Shown here in pieces: positions 54,801 to 63,468 of a stretch of DNA of 64,000 nucleotides. The stretch is from the NCBI GenBank assembly GCA_020635655.1, contig JACJZI010000002.1, positions 62,001 through 126,000 on the forward strand, read 5' to 3'. Under the pieces are notes generated by a model that was not told where the DNA came from, did no database searches, and worked only from the letters and a program-made list of their open reading frames with translations. The position numbers and the translations under genes are program-made. Numbering within the stretch: the stretch's first letter is position 1; each line of letters begins with the position of its first letter. This DNA is from Flavobacteriales bacterium (GTDB lineage: Bacteria > Bacteroidota > Bacteroidia > Flavobacteriales_F > PHOS-HE28).

Positions 54801-57800
54801 CAACAACGCCGTGGCGGCCCTGTCAGGTGCGTATACCGTTGCAACGGGCGGCGTATGGAGCGGTGGGGCGGGCACGTTCGACCCGAGCACCACGAACATG
54901 AGCGCCTTGTACACACCGACCGCCGCTGAACTCGCCGGTGGCACGGTGACCCTGACATTGACCACCACCGGTAACGGGCTTTGCAATGCAGCCACTGACC
55001 AGCTGACGATCACATACACCGATGCGCCCTCCGCAAATGCGGGCCCGGACGTCACCGTTTGCGCGAACAATGCGGCGGTGACCCTGAACGGCAGTGTCGT
55101 GGTCGCCACCGGAGGTACATGGAGCGGAGGCACAGGCACCTTCACTCCGAACGCGAACACGTTGAACGCCACCTATGCACCAGGGGCTGCGGACCTTGCC
55201 GCTGGGCAAGTGTTGCTCACCTTGACAACAACAGGGAACGGCACCTGCACTCCTGCGACCGATACCAGGACGATCACCTATACACCTGCTCCCATCGTGG
55301 ATGCCGGAGCGAACGGGACGGTGTGCGCCAACCTTCCGATGATCGCACTGAACGGCTCCGTGGGCGGGGCCGTGGGTGGCGTATGGAGCGGAGGTGCGGG
55401 CACCTTCACGCCGAACAACATCACGCTGAACGCGAGCTATACGCCAACGGCGGCAGAGATCGCCAATGGGAGCGTGACCCTGATATTGACCTCTGCAGGG
55501 AACGGGAACTGTGATCCAGTGAGCGACCAGGTGACCTGGACGATCACCCCGGCTCCGACCGTGAACGCAGGCGTTGACCAGGTCCTCTGCGGCAACAACG
55601 CGAACGCGGTGCTCAATGCCACCGTGACCGTGGCCACCGGCGTGCAATGGTCCGGAGGCACTGGTGCGTATGCTCCCGCGAGCACGGCACAGAACATCAC
55701 CTACTCGCCATCACCCGTGGAGATCGCAAACGGAAGCGTAGTGCTCACCACGACCACGACCGGCAATGGCATATGCGGTGCAGTGAGCGATCAGGTGGAA
55801 TTGTCCTTCACGCCTGCGCCGATCGTCAATGCGGGACCGGACCAGTCCGTCAGCTCGAACAATGCCGACACACAATTGGCCGGCAGCTTCACCGTGGCCT
55901 CCGGTTGCGTTTGGAGCGGTGGTGCGGGATCCTATTCACCGAACAACACCACGGCCAGTGCGATCTACACCCCCACGGCGGCGGAGGTCGCTGCGGGTAG
56001 TGTCACGCTGACACTTACCACGACGGGAAATGGCGCGTGTTCTGCGGTCAGTGATCAGATGACGATCACGTTCACGGCCGCACCCACGGCCAATGCGGGA
56101 CCGGATCAGACGGTCTGTGCGAACAACCCGACAGCTACGCTCAGCGGCAGTGTCACGATCGCTTCGGGCGGGATCTGGAGCGGCGGCGCAGGCATCTTCA
56201 CACCGAACAATGCGGCGTTGAACGCGACCTATATGCCTTCCGCAGCGGAGATCGCCGCTGGGAGCGTGACGCTGGTCTTGACCACGGTCGGGAACGGGAA
56301 CAGCAATCCGGTGAGCGACCAGATGGTCATCACGATCTCACCAGCACCTGTCGTCAATGCCGGTGTGGACTTCACCATATGCGCCAACCAACCGGTGGCC
56401 CAGCTGGCCGGTGTGGTGAACAATGCCGCGGGTGGGGTCTGGAGCGGCGGGTCGGGCGCGTTCGATCCGAGCGCGACCAACCTGAACGCCACGTATACTC
56501 CGACCCTTGGTGAGATCGCCGGGGGTGCCATCATGCTCACGCTGACCAGCACGGGAAATGGTCTTTGCAATGCGGTGAGCGACCAGGTGACCATCAGCAT
56601 ATCACCGGCACCCGTGGTGAACGCGGGTCCGGACCAGACCGTTTGCACGAACAATGCGGACGTGCAGCTGGCCGGTATGGTAAGCAACGCAGGCGGTGCG
56701 ATCTGGAGCGGTGGGACCGGGGCCTTCTCTCCGAGCATCAATGCCCTGGGCGCGATCTACACGCCTTCCGCCACTGAGCTGGCGAACGGATCGTTGACAT
56801 TGACGCTGACGAGCACGGGCAACGGCAGTTGCGCGGCTGTCAGCGACCAGCTGCAGATCTTCTTCTCACAAAGCCCGGTGGTGAACGCGGGTAGTGATGT
56901 GACGGTATGCGCCAATGACCCCACGGTCGTTCTCAACGGCTCGGTGACCATCGCCGCCGGCGGGGCTTGGAGCGGTGGGTCCGGCACGTTCACACCGAAC
57001 AACACCGATCTGCACGCCACCTATCTGCCAAGCCCGGCCGAGGTGGCCCTTGGTACCGTCACGCTCACATTGACATCCACGCAGAACGGTCTTTGCAACC
57101 CGGTATCGGATGCGATGACCATCTCGATCATCGCCTCACCCATCGCCAACGCGGGGAATGACATCGCCGTATGCGCGAACAACGCCCAGGTACAGCTGGG
57201 TGGATCCGTGAGCGGTGCGGGTGGTGGCCAATGGAGCGGCGGGGCAGGGACCTTCACGCCTTCGATCGCCTCGTTGAACGCGAGCTACACGCCCACACCG
57301 GCCGAGATCGCGGCGGGGACCTTGACCTTGACGTTGACCACCATCGGGAATGGCAATTGCGTACCGGTATCGGACGATGTCCTGATCACATTCACCTCAC
57401 CTCCAACAGCGGACGCGGGGACCAATGGTGTGTATTGTGCGAACAATGCGAACATCGCCCTGAACGGCGCGGTGACCGTCGCGACCGGAGGCGCCTGGTC
57501 CGGTGCGCAGGGGACCTTCACGCCCAATGCGAACGCGTTGAACGCCGTGTACGCACCATCGCTCGGTGAACTGGCGGCCGGGTCGGTGACCTTGGTATTG
57601 ACCACCACCGGCAACAATGGCTGTACGGCCGTGACGGATGCGGTGACCTACGTGTTCACGCCAGCTCCAACAGCGAACGCCGGAGCCGATGCGAACAGCT
57701 GCGCGAACAATGCGGACATCGCCCTGAACGGAGCGGTGACCGTGGCCACGGGTGGCCTTTGGAGCGGTGGTGCCGGAAGCTTCAGCCCGGGACCGGGCGA

Positions 57801-60800
57801 CCTCAATGCCACGTACGTGCCGACAGCGGCCGAGATCGCCAACGGTTCGGTGACCCTGCTGTTGACCACCGTTGGAAATGGACAATGCAACGCGGTGAAC
57901 GACGCGATGACGCTCACCATCGGACCGGCCCCCATCGTTGATGCCGGACAGCCCTTGTCCTCCTGCGCGAACAACCCTTCCGCTCAATTGGCCGGCACGG
58001 TCCAGAGCGCGACCGGTGGCCAATGGTCCGGTGCGGGCACGTTCACGCCGTCCACGACGAACCTCAATGCGACCTATACGCCCACGGCGGCCGAGGTGGC
58101 CGCGGGAACCGCGGTATTGACGCTGACCAGCACAGGCAACGGGCTTTGCAACGCAGAGAACGACCAGGTGATCCTTTCCATCACGGATGCACCCGTGGTG
58201 GAGGCCGGACCGGACCAGGTGCTCTGTGCGAACAATGCAATGGTCCAATTGGCCGGTCAGGTGACGAACGCGAACGGCGGACAATGGACCGGTGGGGCAG
58301 GGGCCTATACCCCGAGCGCTTCCGCATTGAATGCGGTCTACACGCCAAGCGCGGCAGAGATCGCTGCCGGAGGGCTCTGGCTTCGCCTCACATCGACCGG
58401 CAACGGGGGCTGCCTGCCCTCACAGGATTCCGTCCATGTGGCCTTCACAACGGCCCCGACGGCCAATGCCGGACCGGATGCGCATGTCTGCGCGAACGAT
58501 GCACAGGTGCTATTGGCCGGCGCCATCACAGTTGCCGGTGGCGGTATCTGGAGCGGTGGCATGGGCCTGTTCACCCCGACCAACGCAACACTGAACGCGA
58601 CCTACGGCCCGACCCCAACGGAGATCGCGACCGGTACGGTCACCCTGGTCTTGACGACCACGGGCAACGGCAATTGCTCGGCCGTTCGCGACAGCATGAA
58701 CATCGTGATCGATCCCGTCCCGGTGGTGAACGCCGGACCGGACCAGCAGATCTGCGCCAACAACCCGACCGTGCAGCTGAACGGTTTCGTGGGCAATGCA
58801 TCCGGAGGACAATGGAGCGGCGGGTCCGGCACCTTCACGCCAGGCAACACGGCCTTGGCTACGACCTACGAACCCACGGCCGCGGAGATCGCTTCCGGCA
58901 GTCTGACGCTGACATTGACCTCCACGGGTACGACCATCTGCGATCCGATCGCCGACCAGGTGACGATCACCTTCAGCGGATCGCCCGTTGTCGATGCCGG
59001 CATGGACCAGTCCATCTGTGCCAACAATTCCGCCGTGCAGTTGGGCGGCAATGTGACCAACGCGAACGGCGGTACCTGGACCGGGGGCAACGGCACATTC
59101 GCACCATCGCCCAATGTGCTCTCACCGGTCTACACGCCAACTCCAGCTGAGATCACCGGTGGAAGTGTGAACCTGACGCTCACGAGTACAGGCAATGGAA
59201 ATTGCCTGGCCGAGAACGATGTGGTCTCGATCGCGTTCACGCCGGCGCCCATGGTGGATGCGGGCGTGGACATGAATGTGTGTGAGAACGCGCCTACGGT
59301 CACCCTGAACGGTGCGGTGACGGTGGCCTCGGGCGGGCAATGGACCGGCGGTCTGGGGACGTTCAGCCCGAGCGCTCAGGACCTCGGTGCACAATACACG
59401 CTCACGCCGTTCGAGCTGGGATCCGGCGCGGTGACACTTACACTGACCACCACGGGCAATGGCAACTGTCTGGCCATTGCGGACCAATTGACGATCGTCG
59501 TGACGCCGGCACCCACCGTGGACGCGGGCGCGGATCTGACCACTTGCTCGAGCGATCTGCAGATCCCCCTGGACGGTGATGTGCAGGGTGGTTCGACCAC
59601 GGGCATCTGGACCACCACCGGCTCCGGCACCTTCTTCCCGAGCGCGAACATGCTGAACGCCACATATCTCGCCAGCAGCCTCGACTCCCTGAACGGCACC
59701 GTGGACCTGACCCTGACCTCGACGAACAATGGGCTCTGCTCCGCGGAAAGCGATGGGATGACATTGACCATCCTTCCCAACGCCGTGGCGAACGCGGGTG
59801 CGGACCAGGTCATCTGTGCCACTGCAGCCACCGTGCAACTCAACGGCACGATCTCCGGCAACGCCACACAGGGAGCCTGGACCACCACCGGGGCGGGCAC
59901 CTTCACGCCGGATGCCTCCACGCCGAACGCGGTCTACCAGCTCGCTCCGGGCGATGCGGCCCTGGGGTCGATCACCTTCACATGGAGCGTGAACAGTTGT
60001 GACAACGCGATGGACCAGATGACCGTCACCATCGTGCCTGCTTCGAGCGTGGACGCAGGCACGGATGCGGTCACCTGTTTTGACGACCTCGATGTGGTGA
60101 TCAATGGCAGCATCAACGGTGCATCGAACACCGGGGTCTGGAGCACCCTGGGGTCCGGCTCATTCGTCAATCCGGTCAACGCGCTGTCGAACGTCTACCA
60201 GGCCAGCCAGGCGGATTCGCTCGCACTCGGGGTGGACCTGGTGCTGACCGCCACGAACACCGGCGCCTGTTCGGCGGATGCGGACACCGTGCACATCGCC
60301 ATCCTGCCACAAGGCAATGTGGATGCCGGTCCCGACCTGACCTATTGCGCGAACAACGCCAACGTGCAGCTCAGTGGTATCCTGACCGGTGATGCCACGC
60401 AGGTGATCTGGACGACCAGCGGCACGGGCGCCTTCTATCCGAACGCCCATGTGCTGACCCCCACCTATGTGCCGAGCGCTGTTGACACCGCGATCGGATC
60501 GCTGACGCTGACGTTGAGCGCGCCCAACACGTGCAACAACGCGATGGACGGAATGCAGTTGGACCTGACACCAGCGCCCTACGTCAACGCTGGTCCGGAC
60601 CAGACGTATTGCAACCAGGTCGCTCAGTTCACCCTGAGCGGATCGATCTCCGGCATAACATCCGTTGGCGAATGGACCACCACCGGTACGGGGACCATCG
60701 CGAACCCCGGCGCACTGAACACGAGCTACACGGCCAGCGCTGCGGATGTGGCTGCCGGGCATATCGACTTCGTGCTGACCTCGCTGAACAATGGGAACTG

Positions 60801-63468
60801 CAACCCGGTGACCGACGCGATGACGATCTGGCTCACGAACGGCATCACCGTGAACGCGGGTCCCGACCAAAGCGTGTGCGTGCTCAGCGACCATGCCAAC
60901 CTGCAGGGCTCGGTGCAGAACGGCTCCCCCACGGGCACCTGGACCACTTCCGGGTCCGGCACCTTCAGCCCGGACCCCGATGTGTTAAACGCGGAATACT
61001 ATTTCTCGCCGAGCGACGTCGCAAACGGGTCGGTGGTGCTCACGTTCACCGCGACGAATACGGGTACGTGCCCGACCACGTCGGACCAGATGCTGCTGAC
61101 CTTCGGCAATGCGAGCTTCGCCTATGCCGGTGCGGACCAGACCGTGTGTGCGAACGCCCCGATGGCCCACCTTTCCGGCAACTTCAGTGGAGGTGCGCAA
61201 GGGTGCCAATGGAGCACCTCCGGTACGGGTTCCTTCAGCAACAACGCGGACCCGCAAGCCACTTACACGCTGAGCGCCTCGGACATCGCCCAAGGCGGGG
61301 TCCAGCTGACGCTCACCACGGTCACGAACGGCTCCTGCCAACCCTCGTCCGATGCGATGGACCTTGTGGTGCAGCCCTTGCCGAACATATTCGCTGGTGC
61401 GGATGTGATCGCCTGCACGGCCGGTCCGGTGCAACTGACGGCGAACGCTGTGAATGCGAGCAGCGGCACCTGGACCACTTCCGGTACTGGGACGTTCCTG
61501 GACCCAAATGCGCTTACTACACTGTACTTCCCAAGTGCGGCGGACAGCGTGGCCGGATCGGTGGTGCTGACGGTGACCACCGCGGGGACCCTGCCGTGCA
61601 ACAGTGTCTCGGACGATCTCCTCGTGACGTTCGGCGGCGGCCTTGCCGCGGATGCCGGTTCCGATGTGGTCACCTGCAGCACCGCGCCGGATATCGATCT
61701 CAACGGCACGGTGGCCGGGACCACCACGGGCACCTGGACCACCACTGGAACGGGGTCCTTTGTGCCTTCCGCCAATGACCTGAATGCCACCTATGTGCCC
61801 GGTCCGGCGGACTTCGTGATCGGCAACATCCACCTGATGCTGTCCACGACCAACAACCAGGGTTGCCCCGCCGCGCGGGACACGCTCTCGGTCGAGTATC
61901 ATCTGCCACCGTATTTGGATGCGGGTGTCGGGGTCCTGCTTTGCAATGGCCTGCAGGATGTGCAATTGAACGCCACGGTGCAGAACGAGGGTGCGCTCCA
62001 GTGGTTCACCGCGGGCACGGGCAGCTTCTCAGCGGACTCGATCGCAGACCCGATCTATTCGCCGAGCCTGAACGACAGCATCAGCGGAGGGGTCTACCTG
62101 ATCCTCACGGCCTATGGGACCGGTGGTTGCGGGAACGCTTCGGACTCCCTGCTGGTGGACATCGGGCCGACCCGCATCGCCAATGCCGGTGCCGATATGG
62201 CCCTCTGTGCGGATGGTGGCCCGATCCAATTGAACGGCGCGATCACCGGGGTGTCCGGCGGCACATGGTCGACGACGGGTACCGGGACGTTCCTGCCTTC
62301 ACCCACCACGCTGAACGCGGTCTACGTGCCGAGCAACACCGATCTGGTGTTCCCGCAGCTCCAATTCGTGCTGGCCACAACGGGCAACATGGGTTGCCCC
62401 GCCGGAACGGACACGGTGACCGCGACCCTTCAGCAACCGCCGACCGCGGATGCCGGTCCGGACGTATCGACCTGTGATGCGACGGCTGCCGTGCAGCTCG
62501 CGGGATCCTACAGCGGAACAGGAGGCGTGCAGTGGAGCACCAGTGGCAATGGCACCTTTCAACCGAACGCCACGGACCCTGGCGCGACCTACCAACCCGG
62601 TATCGCCGATGAACAGATGCAGCAGGTTTACCTCTATCTGACCACCACCGGGAACCAGGCATGCGCGGCGGCGATGGACAGCCTCCTGTTGTCCTTCGTG
62701 AACCCCGTACAGCCCGCCTTCACCGTGGACAATGCCTGCGCGGATTCACCGACGTTGTTCACCGATGCCAGCACCACCACGGGTTCGCCGATCATCGGCT
62801 GGACCTGGGACTTCGGCAACGGGGGCACCGGTTCCGGGCCGCAGGCCACGAACACATTCCCGACCACGGGCCAGTACGCCGTGACCCTGACGGCATTCGC
62901 GCAGAACGGCTGCAGCGCATCCACCACGCAGGTGATCGATGTGCTCAACGCGCCCATGGCCGGGTTTGGTATCAGCGGCGACCTGTTCGCGGAGCTGCCG
63001 ATCGTCTTTGCTGACAGTTCCTACGGTGCCACCAACTGGTACTATGACTTCGGTGACGGCACCGGATCGCTCGAACCGGATCCGACGCACATCTATGCGG
63101 ATGGTGGTCAGTTCATCATCATCCAAACGGTGACCAATGCCGCCGGATGCAGCGATTCGGACTCCCTGCTGATCAGCATCGGAGTGAAGGACATCCTGCC
63201 CCCGAAGCTGCCCAATGCCTTCAGTCCGAACGGTGATGGCGTGAACGATGTGTTCTACGTGCGCGGCGGACCGTTCGGGACCATCGATCTGAACATCTAC
63301 AATGGATGGGGTGAACTGGTCTTCCATACCGACGACCCCGAGTTCGGCTGGGATGGCACGCACGACGGCGCGCCGGAGCTCAATGGGGTCTATGTCTACA
63401 CAGTGGTGGCCACGACCACCGATGGCCTGGAGTTCTCACGCACAGGCAAGGTCACCCTCATCCGATGA
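48886..63468 (+). CDS. Giant T9SS surface protein: IgGFc-binding-like domain, 47 Ig-like repeats, 2 PKD domains, type B sorting domain
   Basis: A protein of about 4,860 residues. Signal peptide 1-23 (ending LLQAQ). Residues about 25-465 resemble the IgGFc-binding N-terminal domain (YIPLHKYPPFHNHDFNP, VYIDGNTTPVATLFAGQYYRHD). Residues 466-4607 form 47 Ig-like units of about 88 residues, each running from (V/A)NAGPDQ-x-x-CANN through GG-x-WSGG-x-GTF to YTPTAAEIA and TLTTTGNG-x-C; most units have two Cys that could form a disulfide. PKD-like domains follow at about 4610-4690 and 4690-4770. The C-terminus is the gliding-motility/CHU_C (type B) T9SS domain from LPNAFSPNGDGVND, near 4775. It is probably a long surface fibre, perhaps an adhesin, which is inference. 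The ATG at 48886 is preferred over TTG 48877. The stop overlaps the porP/sprF start (ATGA). Confidence 0.93.
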   Translation: MRKALLPALSLVLPLLLQAQTGTDFWVAPPDVTLRHNMPGDEPIYLNVTTGPAPATVTISQPANPGFNGGSAIVLNLAASSATRYDMTSLKAQLETRPTNTICNTGLHIQSTADITCYYESSNTNNPDILALKGPNGLGTEFYIPLHKYPPFHNHDFNPYVNDLAFASFDIVATENNTTVMIYSPVAVDGHSALTPFIISLNAGQTYSCANTNPATHTDPLTHPSGAVVLSDKPVAVSIKDDSNHNPSGGCYDLMLDQIVPVNILGTDYVAVKGALNPTGDESVFVMAVENNTKVYIDGNTTPVATLFAGQYYRHDMDYLNGGPNNATYISGSKPLYAVHVTGFGCEQGMALLPPLNCAGSTQLSFTRSTSEAFYLNLLVRNGSQNDFVVTGPGTATIPGSAFQVVPGTGGEWMAARIQYNTTEVPVNQAFIVSNTSDVFSLGIINGGSTSGCRYGFFSEFAGKIIVDAGPDQNVCAIDSVSLSGSVSGGSTTGIWTTSGSGTFVSSDTDLDVTYVPSVGDIALGSVTITLTSTGNCTPVSDEMTVNFQALPIVDAGSALQVCSNNPSTGLSGSVLNAVGGVWTGGSGTFLPANANLGATYTPTATEIAGGSMMLHLTSTGNGVCPAVEDSVQLSFGPSPTANAGPDQTRCANNAVATLNGSFTVATGGVWSGGSGTFDPSTTNMAATYTPTVAEIAGGSVTLTLTTTGNGTCNAVSDQVQMTYTAAPQANAGADVSVCANNPTVVLSGSITGATGGVWSGGTGTYSPNNTALNASYTPTAAEIAAGTMTLTLTTTGNGNCNPVSDDKVITFTASPTVDAGANGTVCANAPTIGLSGTISGASGGIWSGGGGTYTPNNTTLNASYTPTAAEIANGSVTLTLTTAGNGNCNAVSDQVTWTITPAPTANAGSDQTLCANNAVATLNGSFTVATGGVWSGGSGTFDPSTTNMAATYTPTAAEIAGGSVTLTLTTTGNGGCVAVSDQVTLTYTASPTVNAGSDVSICANNANITLGGTVSGATGGIWSGGSGSFVPNNTTLNASYTPTAAEIAAGTMTLTLTTTGNGNCNAVSDAMVVTFTPSPTVDAGANGTVCANNANITLSGSISGASGGIWSGGGGTYTPNNTTLNASYTPTAAEIANGSVTLTLTTAGNGNCNAVSDQVTWTITPAPTANAGSDQTLCANNAVATLNGSFTVATGGVWSGGSGTFDPSTTNMAATYTPTAAEIANGSVTLTLTTTGNGGCVAVSDNIVLTFTPAPIVNAGVDRTLCANNASVTLNGSVGGAAGAVWGGGLGTFSPSNATLTATYTPTATELANGTVTLTLTSTGNGNCNAVTDAMVVTFTPSPTVDAGVNGTVCANAPTITLSGSVVGATGGIWSGGSGTYVPNNTALNASYTPTAAEIAAGSITLTLTSTGNGNCNPVSDQVTWTITPSPTANAGPDQTRCANNAVATLNGSFTVATGGVWSGGSGTFDPSTTNMAATYTPTVAEIAGGSVTLTLTTTGNGTCNAVSDQVQMTYTAAPQANAGADVSVCANNPTVVLSGSITGATGGVWSGGTGTYSPNNTALNASYTPTAAEIAAGTMTLTLTTTGNGNCNPVSDDKVITFTASPTVDAGANGTVCANAPTIGLSGTISGASGGIWSGGGGTYTPNNTTLNASYTPTAAEIANGSVTLTLTTAGNGNCNAVSDQVTWTITPAPTANAGSDQTLCANNAVATLNGSFTVATGGVWSGGSGTFDPSTTNMAATYTPTAAEIAGGSVTLTLTTTGNGGCVAVSDQVTLTYTASPTVNAGSDVSICANNANITLGGTVSGATGGIWSGGSGSFVPNNTTLNASYTPTAAEIAAGTMTLTLTTTGNGNCNAVSDAMVVTFTPSPTVDAGANGTVCANNANITLSGSISGASGGIWSGGGGTYTPNNTTLNASYTPTAAEIANGSVTLTLTTAGNGNCNAVSDQVTWTITPAPTANAGPDRVLCANNAVAALSGAYTVATGGVWSGGAGTFDPSTTNMSALYTPTAAELAGGTVTLTLTTTGNGLCNAATDQLTITYTDAPSANAGPDVTVCANNAAVTLNGSVVVATGGTWSGGTGTFTPNANTLNATYAPGAADLAAGQVLLTLTTTGNGTCTPATDTRTITYTPAPIVDAGANGTVCANLPMIALNGSVGGAVGGVWSGGAGTFTPNNITLNASYTPTAAEIANGSVTLILTSAGNGNCDPVSDQVTWTITPAPTVNAGVDQVLCGNNANAVLNATVTVATGVQWSGGTGAYAPASTAQNITYSPSPVEIANGSVVLTTTTTGNGICGAVSDQVELSFTPAPIVNAGPDQSVSSNNADTQLAGSFTVASGCVWSGGAGSYSPNNTTASAIYTPTAAEVAAGSVTLTLTTTGNGACSAVSDQMTITFTAAPTANAGPDQTVCANNPTATLSGSVTIASGGIWSGGAGIFTPNNAALNATYMPSAAEIAAGSVTLVLTTVGNGNSNPVSDQMVITISPAPVVNAGVDFTICANQPVAQLAGVVNNAAGGVWSGGSGAFDPSATNLNATYTPTLGEIAGGAIMLTLTSTGNGLCNAVSDQVTISISPAPVVNAGPDQTVCTNNADVQLAGMVSNAGGAIWSGGTGAFSPSINALGAIYTPSATELANGSLTLTLTSTGNGSCAAVSDQLQIFFSQSPVVNAGSDVTVCANDPTVVLNGSVTIAAGGAWSGGSGTFTPNNTDLHATYLPSPAEVALGTVTLTLTSTQNGLCNPVSDAMTISIIASPIANAGNDIAVCANNAQVQLGGSVSGAGGGQWSGGAGTFTPSIASLNASYTPTPAEIAAGTLTLTLTTIGNGNCVPVSDDVLITFTSPPTADAGTNGVYCANNANIALNGAVTVATGGAWSGAQGTFTPNANALNAVYAPSLGELAAGSVTLVLTTTGNNGCTAVTDAVTYVFTPAPTANAGADANSCANNADIALNGAVTVATGGLWSGGAGSFSPGPGDLNATYVPTAAEIANGSVTLLLTTVGNGQCNAVNDAMTLTIGPAPIVDAGQPLSSCANNPSAQLAGTVQSATGGQWSGAGTFTPSTTNLNATYTPTAAEVAAGTAVLTLTSTGNGLCNAENDQVILSITDAPVVEAGPDQVLCANNAMVQLAGQVTNANGGQWTGGAGAYTPSASALNAVYTPSAAEIAAGGLWLRLTSTGNGGCLPSQDSVHVAFTTAPTANAGPDAHVCANDAQVLLAGAITVAGGGIWSGGMGLFTPTNATLNATYGPTPTEIATGTVTLVLTTTGNGNCSAVRDSMNIVIDPVPVVNAGPDQQICANNPTVQLNGFVGNASGGQWSGGSGTFTPGNTALATTYEPTAAEIASGSLTLTLTSTGTTICDPIADQVTITFSGSPVVDAGMDQSICANNSAVQLGGNVTNANGGTWTGGNGTFAPSPNVLSPVYTPTPAEITGGSVNLTLTSTGNGNCLAENDVVSIAFTPAPMVDAGVDMNVCENAPTVTLNGAVTVASGGQWTGGLGTFSPSAQDLGAQYTLTPFELGSGAVTLTLTTTGNGNCLAIADQLTIVVTPAPTVDAGADLTTCSSDLQIPLDGDVQGGSTTGIWTTTGSGTFFPSANMLNATYLASSLDSLNGTVDLTLTSTNNGLCSAESDGMTLTILPNAVANAGADQVICATAATVQLNGTISGNATQGAWTTTGAGTFTPDASTPNAVYQLAPGDAALGSITFTWSVNSCDNAMDQMTVTIVPASSVDAGTDAVTCFDDLDVVINGSINGASNTGVWSTLGSGSFVNPVNALSNVYQASQADSLALGVDLVLTATNTGACSADADTVHIAILPQGNVDAGPDLTYCANNANVQLSGILTGDATQVIWTTSGTGAFYPNAHVLTPTYVPSAVDTAIGSLTLTLSAPNTCNNAMDGMQLDLTPAPYVNAGPDQTYCNQVAQFTLSGSISGITSVGEWTTTGTGTIANPGALNTSYTASAADVAAGHIDFVLTSLNNGNCNPVTDAMTIWLTNGITVNAGPDQSVCVLSDHANLQGSVQNGSPTGTWTTSGSGTFSPDPDVLNAEYYFSPSDVANGSVVLTFTATNTGTCPTTSDQMLLTFGNASFAYAGADQTVCANAPMAHLSGNFSGGAQGCQWSTSGTGSFSNNADPQATYTLSASDIAQGGVQLTLTTVTNGSCQPSSDAMDLVVQPLPNIFAGADVIACTAGPVQLTANAVNASSGTWTTSGTGTFLDPNALTTLYFPSAADSVAGSVVLTVTTAGTLPCNSVSDDLLVTFGGGLAADAGSDVVTCSTAPDIDLNGTVAGTTTGTWTTTGTGSFVPSANDLNATYVPGPADFVIGNIHLMLSTTNNQGCPAARDTLSVEYHLPPYLDAGVGVLLCNGLQDVQLNATVQNEGALQWFTAGTGSFSADSIADPIYSPSLNDSISGGVYLILTAYGTGGCGNASDSLLVDIGPTRIANAGADMALCADGGPIQLNGAITGVSGGTWSTTGTGTFLPSPTTLNAVYVPSNTDLVFPQLQFVLATTGNMGCPAGTDTVTATLQQPPTADAGPDVSTCDATAAVQLAGSYSGTGGVQWSTSGNGTFQPNATDPGATYQPGIADEQMQQVYLYLTTTGNQACAAAMDSLLLSFVNPVQPAFTVDNACADSPTLFTDASTTTGSPIIGWTWDFGNGGTGSGPQATNTFPTTGQYAVTLTAFAQNGCSASTTQVIDVLNAPMAGFGISGDLFAELPIVFADSSYGATNWYYDFGDGTGSLEPDPTHIYADGGQFIIIQTVTNAAGCSDSDSLLISIGVKDILPPKLPNAFSPNGDGVNDVFYVRGGPFGTIDLNIYNGWGELVFHTDDPEFGWDGTHDGAPELNGVYVYTVVATTTDGLEFSRTGKVTLIR
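50800..52400 (+). repeat. 1,601-bp direct repeat, copy 1
   Basis: This segment appears identical to 53176-54776. The offset is 2,376 bp, exactly nine units or three cassettes. The boundaries were set by the first mismatching base on each side; identity in between was checked by comparing long stretches and translated frames, not by a full alignment. Confidence 0.88.
50806..55557 (+). repeat. Higher-order tandem repeat: 792-bp three-unit cassette, six copies
   Basis: Ig-like units 3-20 of the giant gene follow a strict A-B-C order. A units (3, 6, 9, 12, 15, 18) start TANAG-x-D and mostly carry CANNAV. B units (4, 7, 10, 13, 16, 19) carry types such as ADVSVCANN. C units (5, 8, 11, 14, 17, 20) carry VDAG-x-NGTVCAN. 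Each unit is exactly 88 codons (264 bp), so the cassette is 792 bp. Units outside this range do not keep the order. Confidence 0.9.
53176..54776 (+). repeat. 1,601-bp direct repeat, copy 2
   Basis: The downstream copy of 50800-52400, covering Ig-like units 12-17. Lack of visible divergence implies a recent duplication, ongoing gene conversion or an assembly effect. Confidence 0.88.

Noticed and set aside
50835..58284. Many short frames in other phases of the giant gene, some repeated identically
   Set aside because: They recur only because the underlying coding repeat recurs, and they contain the same Asp/Gly/His/Arg-rich shadow sequence.
50284..62712. CRISPR-like periodic repeats
   Set aside because: The 264-bp period is in frame and encodes homologous protein units. 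There are no short identical repeats with unique spacers and no cas genes.
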